From the NCBI RefSeq assembly GCF_900095135.1, contig NZ_LT605205.1, positions 372,001 to 436,000 on the forward strand: DNA of 64,000 nucleotides. The letters are read 5' to 3'. This DNA comes from Proteiniphilum saccharofermentans. GTDB lineage: Bacteria > Bacteroidota > Bacteroidia > Bacteroidales > Dysgonomonadaceae. The position numbers and the translations under genes are program-made. Of this stretch, positions 16,324 through 24,465 are shown piece by piece. How positions within the stretch are numbered: position 1 is the stretch's first letter; every line of letters begins with the position of its first letter. The notes under the pieces were generated by a model, which saw nothing but the letters and a program-made list of their open reading frames with translations, ran no database searches and was not told where the DNA came from.

Positions 16324-17916
16324 TCAGGGTGTTTCCCGGATTGTTATTTCCGTAACTTTAATAGTTCCGTTGCCCGAGAAGATTGTCCAGGGATTTTGAT
16401 TCATCTTGTAAATACGGTTTGTAAATGCTGTATTGTTATTCACATATACTACGGCTATTGACTTTTCGATAATAATCTTTACGTCAAAAACCTTGTTCTC
16501 CGGAACGACAAGCGGGGTAAAGTTCAGTTCTTTCCTGTTTGAACCTGTTTCGTTGTGCATGAACAGGGAAGGCATGCTCCAACGATTGTCCGGTGTCAGA
16601 TCGAAGGAGACTGAATATACTTCCGATAAATCATCGCACGCTCCGAAAGAAAACCCGAAATGATCCGATTCCGATGCGTCAATTTTCATCGAGATTTTGA
16701 CCGGGCTGTTATTCCTGTTGAACAGTGCATAACTTCTTCCGGAGGCTTGGGCGGTAATGCTGTATGAGCCGTTATTGCCTGATACATTCCCTTCTGATCT
16801 TATCTTTTCGAATTCGACTTTCCGATTGAATTTTGCATCTACAGCCTCAGGTATTACCGGATATAAACGTCCGTTTGCCTGTTGCACAATCTTATGTGTT
16901 ATCAATGATCCCGCCCAATCCAGTTCATTATTGTTGTTTACCGTTCCTCCGGTTGAGCACCAACCCGACAGGTAGCGGTTTGTACCGTCACCCGCCGTCT
17001 TTGCGGCATAAAGGTATAATCCGTCGAAAGTCTCGTGGTGTCCTGAAGCGTCTTCGCTTCTTCTCCACGGCCCGTCGGGTGAGTCGGCTATACGGTAAAA
17101 TGTCTTACGGTGTTCATCGCGGTTGATGCGTGAAAAGACCAGGTACCATTTATCGCCTATTCTGAAAATGTCGGGACATTCCAGGATTTCGGAATCCGTT
17201 TGAATTTCATATATCGCCGGATTATCGGAAGCCGTTGCCATTAAAGGTTCAATCAACGACCAGTTTATCAGGTCGGATGATGTATAGCGTGCAAGCGCCC
17301 CTTTTCCGTCTTTGCGCGTAGTAACAAGCATCACATATTTTTCGCGGGTCTCATCCCAGTATACATGCGGGTCACGGAAATTATTCCGGTCAAATCCGTT
17401 TGGCGCCTGAAAGGTGGCCGAAGGTTGCTTCGTCCAGTTCAGTAAATCGGCAGATGTGGCAAGCATCACTTTCTCGGCAGGGTCAAGATTGCTGTTGTGT
17501 CCGGTATAATAGCCATAATAGGTATTTTCCGCTTTGATAAAACTACCGGTTCCTATCCATTCCTCCTGACTGCCTGTGGCGCCTGCCGGTAGCGCCTGTA
17601 TAAAACCGTCGAAAGTGGCGTAATCTGCAGTTCTTGTCAGATAGACGGGATGGTTGTTGGCATTTTCGTAAAGGTAAAACAGGTAGAACCTTTTTTCATC
17701 GGCGTTGTAATACGGCATGGGGTCGCCTACATAACCCTGCTCCGGCTTGTAGAATGTTTGATACGTGCCGGATTCCTGTGGGTTCCTGCACGTGGTGGAC
17801 ATATCTACGGTCGGCTCACCGGGCTCAGGTTCAGGAATTATGTCATTACCGCCATTACATCCTGCCAACAAGTGTGAGAAGAGTAAAACCGGAAGTAAAT
17901 ACATTTGTCGTTTCAT
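16324..17916 (-). CDS. GH32 enzyme with altered nucleophile motif (endo-levanase-like)
   Basis: This 530-residue lipoprotein (LLAGC, C20) is a divergent GH32 propeller. The usual WMNDPNG is replaced by GYVGDPMPYY with the nucleophile as D65. The stabiliser D182 in FRDPHVYW and acid/base E246 in LECPDIF are conserved. A C-terminal beta-sandwich follows (about 370-530). This GDPMP form and the lipid anchor recall the surface endo-levanase of the B. thetaiotaomicron fructan locus, so I infer a surface endo-acting enzyme that cuts polymer before import. It lies 43 bp upstream of the exo-type GH32 and downstream of the glycan-binding lipoprotein. Confidence 0.82.
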   Translation of the reverse strand: MKRQMYLLPVLLFSHLLAGCNGGNDIIPEPEPGEPTVDMSTTCRNPQESGTYQTFYKPEQGYVGDPMPYYNADEKRFYLFYLYENANNHPVYLTRTADYATFDGFIQALPAGATGSQEEWIGTGSFIKAENTYYGYYTGHNSNLDPAEKVMLATSADLLNWTKQPSATFQAPNGFDRNNFRDPHVYWDETREKYVMLVTTRKDGKGALARYTSSDLINWSLIEPLMATASDNPAIYEIQTDSEILECPDIFRIGDKWYLVFSRINRDEHRKTFYRIADSPDGPWRRSEDASGHHETFDGLYLYAAKTAGDGTNRYLSGWCSTGGTVNNNNELDWAGSLITHKIVQQANGRLYPVIPEAVDAKFNRKVEFEKIRSEGNVSGNNGSYSITAQASGRSYALFNRNNSPVKISMKIDASESDHFGFSFGACDDLSEVYSVSFDLTPDNRWSMPSLFMHNETGSNRKELNFTPLVVPENKVFDVKIIIEKSIAVVYVNNNTAFTNRIYKMNQNPWTIFSGNGTIKVTEITIRETP

Positions 17917-17934
17917 ATACCTGTTTTATGTTGA

Positions 17935-17967
17935 GTACGTGGAGGACATTATTGCCCTGCCACGTAC
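17935..17967 (-). other. Intercistronic hairpin between glycan-binding protein and GH32
   Basis: A perfect 8-bp stem GTACGTGG/CCACGTAC with a 17-nt loop sits in the 68-bp gap. No T-run follows, so it probably protects or processes the upstream susCD-SGBP mRNA rather than ending it. Confidence 0.5.
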
Positions 17968-17984
17968 AAAAATACATATTTTAC

Positions 17985-19091
17985 TTAATTTTTAGGGATC
18001 GCTTTCAATTCGTCCCAATACATACGATGTGTCGTGAAAGCTACAGGCTCACCATTAGGATGTTCATGCGGCATCACCAGGATATTGTTAATTATCGCCG
18101 TACGATTCTCCGGGATATTGAACACCAATTCCTGCCATTCGCCAAGATGATCTTCAGAATACCAGGCCCTCAACCAGTCTTTGTTGGTTTCACCATCGGA
18201 CTGAATTTCGATCTGCACATCTCCCGCGACCTCTTTCAGTATCATAACCGAAAAACGGTCGTATTCGGCAGGGTTGATGTTTACTTTATTGTTATTCCAC
18301 AAAGCTCCTCCATGCCAGCCTTCCCCGGTAACTGCATCCCGTATAAAAGAGGCACAGAAAGGTGTATTATTGATACCGCCGGTATTTGGGTTAGGATAAG
18401 GACTGTCTATGGTGACCACTAAGCCGTCCCAGTGCGGGACTATATTTTCGCCGTTGTAAATAAGCAATGGCAGTTTGGGCTCTTCTCCCGGGATCACGGT
18501 CACGGAATAGGTGAATGTTTCTCCCTGGTAAGTAAGTGTGTAGGTGACAGGCGAAGTGAAATCAACAAAACTACCCGGCTCTGGCGATATCACAGCGCCG
18601 TCTGTGTACTCTATCACAGGGCTTAGTGCAGTCACGTCCGTCCCTTCCGGAAGATAAATCACGATACTGTTGTCGTCCTGATTGATGATGCCGTTCCGGT
18701 TTCCGATACGGAAAGAAGTGATCTCTGCTTTGATCTCCATCACCGTTACCCGGTACGTATTGTACAGATTGCCATTGAATACCCGGTATTCTATGGGGGT
18801 ATTTGCTGAAAAAGTGAAGTTCTGGGCTTCACCGGAAGCCGGTGATACTGTCGCGTTTGCGGGCAATCCTATAACAGGAGCCACAGCCGACAGGTCAGTA
18901 CCTGAAGGCACCAGAACGGTAATCGTTCCATTGTCGTTGTTGATGGCTCCTTCCACATTATTGACTTTGAAAGAGAGGATATCCACATCAGCCGTCAGGT
19001 CGAGTGAATCACCTTTGTTGTCATTGCAGGCAGTGAAAATGCCGCCTAAGAATATGATGAGCGTTAAACTTATGTTTTTTAATGTCTTCAT
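17985..19091 (-). CDS. Surface glycan-binding lipoprotein with two DUF5018-like repeats
   Basis: This 368-residue lipoprotein (FTAC) has two tandem bacterial immunoglobulin-like beta domains, each with an ITSF/ILSFKV opening, GT-D-L/T-ALSPVI and Y-V-TV ending (about 35-115 and 120-205), then a C-terminal domain (about 210-368) with HWDGLVVTIDSPYPNPNTGG and aromatic residues that may bind glycan. It occupies the position after SusD where surface glycan-binding proteins (SusE/F-like, SGBP) are found. The ATG at 19091 is used because the longer frame starts with TTG. It should bind fructan at the cell surface; the ligand is inferred from context. Confidence 0.75.
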   Translation of the reverse strand: MKTLKNISLTLIIFLGGIFTACNDNKGDSLDLTADVDILSFKVNNVEGAINNDNGTITVLVPSGTDLSAVAPVIGLPANATVSPASGEAQNFTFSANTPIEYRVFNGNLYNTYRVTVMEIKAEITSFRIGNRNGIINQDDNSIVIYLPEGTDVTALSPVIEYTDGAVISPEPGSFVDFTSPVTYTLTYQGETFTYSVTVIPGEEPKLPLLIYNGENIVPHWDGLVVTIDSPYPNPNTGGINNTPFCASFIRDAVTGEGWHGGALWNNNKVNINPAEYDRFSVMILKEVAGDVQIEIQSDGETNKDWLRAWYSEDHLGEWQELVFNIPENRTAIINNILVMPHEHPNGEPVAFTTHRMYWDELKAIPKN

Positions 19092-19166
19092 ACGACTCAA
19101 ATTTAATTTTTTCGTGTGATATGTAGCCTGTTACCGAAAAAGCAGCAGGCTTCCTATTTGACTATT

Positions 19167-20843
19167 TTAATACCCCGGATTCTGTTCGTACATAAACTTA
19201 CTCAACCTGATCTGCGCTTCGGGGATGGGTAGGTATTCATGTTGATCCGCATTAAACTGGGCGGAAGAATAATAGGGCCTGCGCATTCTTTCCGCGTTAT
19301 AATACTGATTCATGGCTTGTTCGGCAATTCCCCAGCGTACAAGGTCGAAGAAACGGCCGTTTTCCATTGCCAACTCCAGGCGCCGCTCCCAACGCAAAGC
19401 CTGGCGGGCAAAAGATTCGTCCCATGTGCAGTTTATACCGTCCCTGTATGTGTCGATATTCATTCTGTCTCTCGCGTAATCAACAAAAGCCGTACTGTTT
19501 CTTGCCCGCGTGCGCACCTGGTTGACCAACGGCAACGCTTCCGATGGTCGGTGTAGCTCAATCAGCGCTTCGGCCCGCATCAGCAGTACATCGGCAAAGC
19601 GGATCAGTATACGGTTCTTCGAGTTGGCGTAAAAAGGCACCATCGGGACAAAACAATCGCAATCGGGATCTACATTTTCTTTCAGCGAAGCATAAAAATA
19701 GTAATCTGCAGGGTTCCGGTTCCAACTTTCCTCATAAATACGATCGGAATTGTACTTGTACGGAAGACCGGGAATGGCTACCGTATGAAAGAGCCGTGGA
19801 TCGTACTGTTCCTGCGTACTGTACTGATCCATCGTATTGTAGTTTTCGAGCGGCAATCCGTTTCCTGTCGTACGGAAAGCATTCACTAGACTTTGGCTTG
19901 GTTTATTGAAATCGCAGCAACCCAACCCCATCGGTACCGAAAGCAAGTCTGAAAAATTCAGGCGTCCGAATCTTGTTCCGTCGTCTTTAGAGTATTGAAC
20001 CGAAAACAGCGCTTCGGGGCCATTCTCATAACTTCCCGGCAGGAAATTGAATGCGAAATCAGGCTCCAGTGTATAACCCGACGAAAGCACGATCTCCGTA
20101 TTGTCCAGTACTTTTTGCAGATCCGCCTGATCGATACCGGTTACAGCATGCTTTTCAGGATCATCTTGCCGATAAGCTTTATACAGGTAGGTTTTAGCCA
20201 GATAGGCTGCTGCGGCTGGTTTACTGGCACGTCCTGTTTCAGCTTGGACATCCGGTAGGTGATCGACGGCATACTGGAAGTCATCGGCTATTTTCTGCCA
20301 CAACCCATCGTTGGTCAATGCCCTGTTGGAAATGGTCTCATACTCATCCACCGGTGTATTTTCGTCCACATAAGGCACATACTTGAACAGTATTTTTAAC
20401 AAAAAGTAAAAGTGTCCGCGCAGGAAACGCGCTTCACCCAATTTCTCCTCTTTGTTATCAAGGTTTTCGGCTTCCTGTATGGCGCGAATAGCGTTATTGG
20501 CACGTGAAATGGCGATATAGCATTGAAACCATAAGCGATCCACTTCGCCAAAATTCGGCATTATATTGTTCGACACTTCAAAAAAGTGAAACACCTGTAT
20601 ATCCTGTGGGCCGGAACCTCCTTTATAAGCATCGTCCGAGCGAACTGTCCCGTATGGCCACAGACTGAGGGGGACATCGTAATGGTCATTACCCAAAGCC
20701 GAATAGGCTGCTGTCAATAATCTTTCCGGGTCGTTTACCTGATCGGAACTCAATACGCCCTTGGGAGTTTCATTCAGAAAATCGGCACATCCCGACATAA
20801 GAACGACGACTACAACTATTGAGATGATTTTATTTAATTGCAT
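19167..20843 (-). CDS. SusD/RagB family glycan-binding lipoprotein, fructan locus
   Basis: This 558-residue outer-membrane lipoprotein forms the lid of the SusC transporter. It has a lipobox LMSGC, the N-terminal ADFLNETPKGVLSSDQ, four TPR-like helix pairs (ARFLRGHFYFLLK region), and the C-terminal RMRRPYYSSAQFNADQHEYLPIP with ending NPGY, typical of SusD. The ATG at 20843 gives a proper signal peptide; an ATG 21 bp upstream is possible. It starts 36 bp after susC. A small AGCCTG/CAGGCT hairpin lies in the gap behind it (19123-19152). Confidence 0.92.
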   Translation of the reverse strand: MQLNKIISIVVVVVLMSGCADFLNETPKGVLSSDQVNDPERLLTAAYSALGNDHYDVPLSLWPYGTVRSDDAYKGGSGPQDIQVFHFFEVSNNIMPNFGEVDRLWFQCYIAISRANNAIRAIQEAENLDNKEEKLGEARFLRGHFYFLLKILFKYVPYVDENTPVDEYETISNRALTNDGLWQKIADDFQYAVDHLPDVQAETGRASKPAAAAYLAKTYLYKAYRQDDPEKHAVTGIDQADLQKVLDNTEIVLSSGYTLEPDFAFNFLPGSYENGPEALFSVQYSKDDGTRFGRLNFSDLLSVPMGLGCCDFNKPSQSLVNAFRTTGNGLPLENYNTMDQYSTQEQYDPRLFHTVAIPGLPYKYNSDRIYEESWNRNPADYYFYASLKENVDPDCDCFVPMVPFYANSKNRILIRFADVLLMRAEALIELHRPSEALPLVNQVRTRARNSTAFVDYARDRMNIDTYRDGINCTWDESFARQALRWERRLELAMENGRFFDLVRWGIAEQAMNQYYNAERMRRPYYSSAQFNADQHEYLPIPEAQIRLSKFMYEQNPGY

Positions 20844-20879
20844 ATTATAATAATGATTTAACATGTGTAACGATAAAAA

Positions 20880-23800
20880 TTAAAATATTACGTTCAATCC
20901 CACAGTCCATGTTGTAGGAATAGGATAACCCCACCCTGCGTTTTCGGGATCTACCCCCGTAAAGTCTTTCGATTTCACGGTAAACAGATTCTGTCCGCTG
21001 ACATAAAAGCGCAAACGGCTCATTTTCATTTTTGAAACAACAGTTGCCGGTAGCGTATAGCCCAGGGATAAATTGCGTAGTTTCATGTACGAACCGTCTT
21101 CGATGAAATAAGTCGAAAACCGTCCTTCGTCGTTGGTATTGATCGTTTGCAAAGCAGGGATAGTCGACCCTGTGTTTTGCGGCGTCCAGGCATCCAGCAG
21201 ACGCCTTCCCTTGTTGGAATTGACATCATCCACACTCCAGAAATCCGTCTGTGCTTTGAGCCAGTTATGCACATCAATACCCTGTACACCCTGGAAATAA
21301 GCGGTGAGGTCGAAACCCTTGTACTGAAGGGCTATATTCAGACTATATGAAAAATCGGGATGCGGACTGCCTATCCATGTACGGTCTAAATCGTTGATCT
21401 CATTATCTTCGTCATTCACGTTCCTGTAGCGTATGCGTCCGATACCTTTGCCGGTCTGATTCACATGGGCATCCACTTCTTCCTGGTTTTGGAAGATACC
21501 ATCGGCAACATAACCGTAGAAAGAGCCTAAAGGACGACCGATAATGTTGTCACCCGGACGGCCGCCATACGAGTTCTCTACAGATTCGGGCAGATAGGTG
21601 ACCTTGTTTTTATATGTCGAAATAACTCCGGTAATGTCGTATTCCAACCCGAACGGAGTGCTGTTTTTGTAACCTGTGGAAAAATCAAACCCCCGGTTTT
21701 CCATCGAAGCGCCGTTGGCCCAACGATAGCCTCCTTCACCCACAATACCGATATAAGCGGGATTGATCAACATATCTTTTGTAGCCTTGATATACCAATC
21801 GATAGAACCGTAAAGGCTTTGGTTGAAGAGTAAGAAATCCAGCCCGATATTGGTCTGTTCGGTAGTTTCCCATTTCAGGTCATCGTTTTCGGTCTGGATT
21901 TTCCGGTATCCTGAAGGCAGATTGCCCGAACCCGATCCCGCAAGGTCGTATGCCGTACCATCTATGATATTCCAGGTCGGGTCTCCGATACCGTATTCAG
22001 GAACGAAGAGCGCGTAAGTCGCAAGATTATCGATACCCTGGTTTCCTGTCTGCCCCCAACCGAAGCGTAATTTCAGGTCGGAAATGTAGTCTTTGGTATT
22101 TTCCATAAAATTTTCTTCCGAAATCCTCCAACCGGCTGTTACGGCAGGAAAAGTGGCAAAACGGTTATTTCTTCCGAAGCGGGAAGAGCCATCCTGCCGG
22201 ATAGTAAACGAGGCAAGGTAACGGTCGTTATAGGAATAGTTGGCTTTTCCGAAATAGGAAAGCAGGGAAAACCCTGTCGAGCCACCGCCAACAGATGCGG
22301 TTCCGGTACTTACGCCGGGCCACATATATTCGGGTGTTTCGATGGCAAAAGCACCTTCTCCCGAAGTATAAGCGTTAAAGTTTATGTCGCCTTGCCGGTT
22401 CATTTCCACACCTGCCAACACATCGAACCTGTGCCTGTCGATTGTTTTCTGATAAGTGGCGGTATTCGACCATGTCCATCTCATCCAATGGCCCTGTTCC
22501 ATATTTACCGCCGTATTGTCGCTGTTCATGAAGCCCGTACGGTAAGAATGTACCATATGACGTTTATAGAAATTGCCATAATCAATGCCATAGCTGGTGC
22601 GAAAGTGTAAATCCCTGATTATTTCCAGATCGGCATATGCATTTCCGAACAAACGCCAATAAGCGTAAGCATTGTTGCGATTGTCATAAAGCAGGCGCAT
22701 AGGATTATGGCGGTCGTTCATGCCTCTGGAGGGTCCACCCCAGCCTTCACCGTCTATCGTGTGTACCGGTATCATGGGTAATGCTTTCAAAGAAAGGTCG
22801 AGGACATCGCCCGGCGCCTGTACTTCACTTGTCCTGTTCAATGTGAAATTTTCACCGATAACCACCCTGCCGTCAAACAATTTATAGTCGGTATTGATAC
22901 GTGCCGAAATACGGTTGAAATCGGTATGCTTAAGCGTTCCATCGTTGTAAAAATACCCCAGGGACAAAAACGAACTGCTTTTTTCGGTAGCCGAACTAAG
23001 AGACATGTTATACGATTGGATCAACCCCGTTTTGGATATTTCATTAAACCAATCGGTGTCGGAAGCAAGCATTGTCCGGTCATTATCAACATATTTAGCC
23101 AGATAAATATTATTGAGTTGGGGGTGTCCGTTAGGATCGTAACCCCAATCGAAGCTGTAACCGATATTGTTGCTGTTCGGATTACCGCCCCCGTTTACCG
23201 ATGCCTGCCACAAAGCCTGTCCGTATTCGCGCGCATTGAGCACCTCCATGCGGTTATTAAAATAAGTGCTCGTGAGAAAAGCATCGAAAGTCAGTTGGAT
23301 TTTCCCGGCCTGTCCCTTTTTGGTGGTAATAATGATCACACCATTGGCGGCACGTGAACCGTAGATGCTTGCAGCGGAAGCGTCGCGAAGAACCTGGATA
23401 CTCTCGATATCGTTTGAATTAAGCTCGTGCATGCCACCTTGCGTGGGTACACCGTCAATAATATAAAGGGGATTCTGGTCGCTGTTGAGGGAACTGATGC
23501 CGCGAACACGGACAGTAGCTGCTCCGCTCGGATTGCCATCGGCGCTGATGGTCATACCGGGAACACGTCCCTGAAGCGCTTTCATCGGGTTGTTCTCGGC
23601 AATAGACATCATATCTTCCACGCTTACCACCGAAACGGCTCCCGTTAAATCAGCCTTACGTTGTGTGATATAGCCTACGGCTACTACTTCATCGAGTAAT
23701 TGCATGTCTTCGGTCATTGTGATATTCAATACCGGTTGTCCTTCAATAGGTATTTCTAATGTCTCAAAACCAATATAGGAGATAACCAATATATCGGTTC

Positions 23801-24005
23801 GACCCGCTTCCAGACTAAAGTTACCATCTATATCGGTTACGGTTCCCACGTTTTTTCCTTTTATAAGGACATTTGCCCCGATAACAGGCTCCGAATCGGT
23901 AGCGGATACTATGTTTCCCCGGATCGTAATTTCTTGTCCCCATGATAAAAAGGGGAGAGCCAGGAAAATCAATAAAATCGATAGTTTTTCTAACATCTTC
24001 TTCAT
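20880..24005 (-). CDS. SusC/RagA TonB-dependent transporter, fructan locus
   Basis: This 1041-residue outer-membrane importer has a signal peptide (FLALPFLSWGQ), a carboxypeptidase-D-like regulatory domain (about 25-105, GNIVSATDSEPVIGANVLIKG), a TonB box region (LLDEVVAVGY), a plug domain (about 118-235, RVRGISSLNSDQNPLYIIDG and ASIYGSRAANGVIIITTKKG) and a 22-strand barrel ending NVIF. It brings fructo-oligosaccharides across the outer membrane using TonB energy with SusD. It is the first gene of the fructan operon, with a 460-bp upstream region. Confidence 0.95.
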   Translation of the reverse strand: MKKMLEKLSILLIFLALPFLSWGQEITIRGNIVSATDSEPVIGANVLIKGKNVGTVTDIDGNFSLEAGRTDILVISYIGFETLEIPIEGQPVLNITMTEDMQLLDEVVAVGYITQRKADLTGAVSVVSVEDMMSIAENNPMKALQGRVPGMTISADGNPSGAATVRVRGISSLNSDQNPLYIIDGVPTQGGMHELNSNDIESIQVLRDASAASIYGSRAANGVIIITTKKGQAGKIQLTFDAFLTSTYFNNRMEVLNAREYGQALWQASVNGGGNPNSNNIGYSFDWGYDPNGHPQLNNIYLAKYVDNDRTMLASDTDWFNEISKTGLIQSYNMSLSSATEKSSSFLSLGYFYNDGTLKHTDFNRISARINTDYKLFDGRVVIGENFTLNRTSEVQAPGDVLDLSLKALPMIPVHTIDGEGWGGPSRGMNDRHNPMRLLYDNRNNAYAYWRLFGNAYADLEIIRDLHFRTSYGIDYGNFYKRHMVHSYRTGFMNSDNTAVNMEQGHWMRWTWSNTATYQKTIDRHRFDVLAGVEMNRQGDINFNAYTSGEGAFAIETPEYMWPGVSTGTASVGGGSTGFSLLSYFGKANYSYNDRYLASFTIRQDGSSRFGRNNRFATFPAVTAGWRISEENFMENTKDYISDLKLRFGWGQTGNQGIDNLATYALFVPEYGIGDPTWNIIDGTAYDLAGSGSGNLPSGYRKIQTENDDLKWETTEQTNIGLDFLLFNQSLYGSIDWYIKATKDMLINPAYIGIVGEGGYRWANGASMENRGFDFSTGYKNSTPFGLEYDITGVISTYKNKVTYLPESVENSYGGRPGDNIIGRPLGSFYGYVADGIFQNQEEVDAHVNQTGKGIGRIRYRNVNDEDNEINDLDRTWIGSPHPDFSYSLNIALQYKGFDLTAYFQGVQGIDVHNWLKAQTDFWSVDDVNSNKGRRLLDAWTPQNTGSTIPALQTINTNDEGRFSTYFIEDGSYMKLRNLSLGYTLPATVVSKMKMSRLRFYVSGQNLFTVKSKDFTGVDPENAGWGYPIPTTWTVGLNVIF

Positions 24006-24465
24006 CTCTGGTTTTAAAATTAAAATTATATATATAGACTATGCTTTTATTCCTATACATTCGTTCTGAATAAAGAAATAGATTCTTCCGTTTTATAGGG
24101 GAGGGCTTAAATGCAGAATGTGTTTCATCGTAAAGAAAACAGTATTCGCCGGATGATGATTCCCCTGATATATTAAAATGGTAATAAAAACAGTTCGCCT
24201 TACTTCACAATGTTATGCTGTTATGCTCACAAATAATTATTGTTGAAAACAGGTTTTATTTCCGGGTACAATGATAGATGCGGAGCCTGGATTTGCCAAT
24301 AAAAAATGTAACGAAGGCTGTCAAATTTGTAAACGAAGAGTAAATAAACAGCCTGGATTTCAATGATGATACAGAAATGTAACAAAAATGATAAGGAATA
24401 GAGGTTGTTCCCGGGGCTGTTTTCAGGATTTAGGAGTGTGTGTGGTATGAATTCCGCAAGTGCGG
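24006..24465 (-). promoter_or_regulatory. 460-bp control region of the fructan operon
   Basis: No gene is seen. Two direct copies of GCCTGGATTT lie at 24285-24294 and 24351-24360, 66 bp apart (about six helical turns), each followed by AAATGTAAC (24304-24312; 24375-24383). A tandem TGTTATGC pair is at 24211-24226. These are candidate binding sites for the HTCS response-regulator domain, but no clear TAnnTTTG box was found near susC. A small CCGCA/TGCGG hairpin at 24454-24465 follows the HTCS stop. Confidence 0.4.

Noticed and set aside
17634-18422. Plus-strand open frame of 262 codons
   Set aside because: It is antisense to the GH32 and glycan-binding genes. Its translation is rich in Cys, His and Arg without any domain, as expected from a shadow frame.
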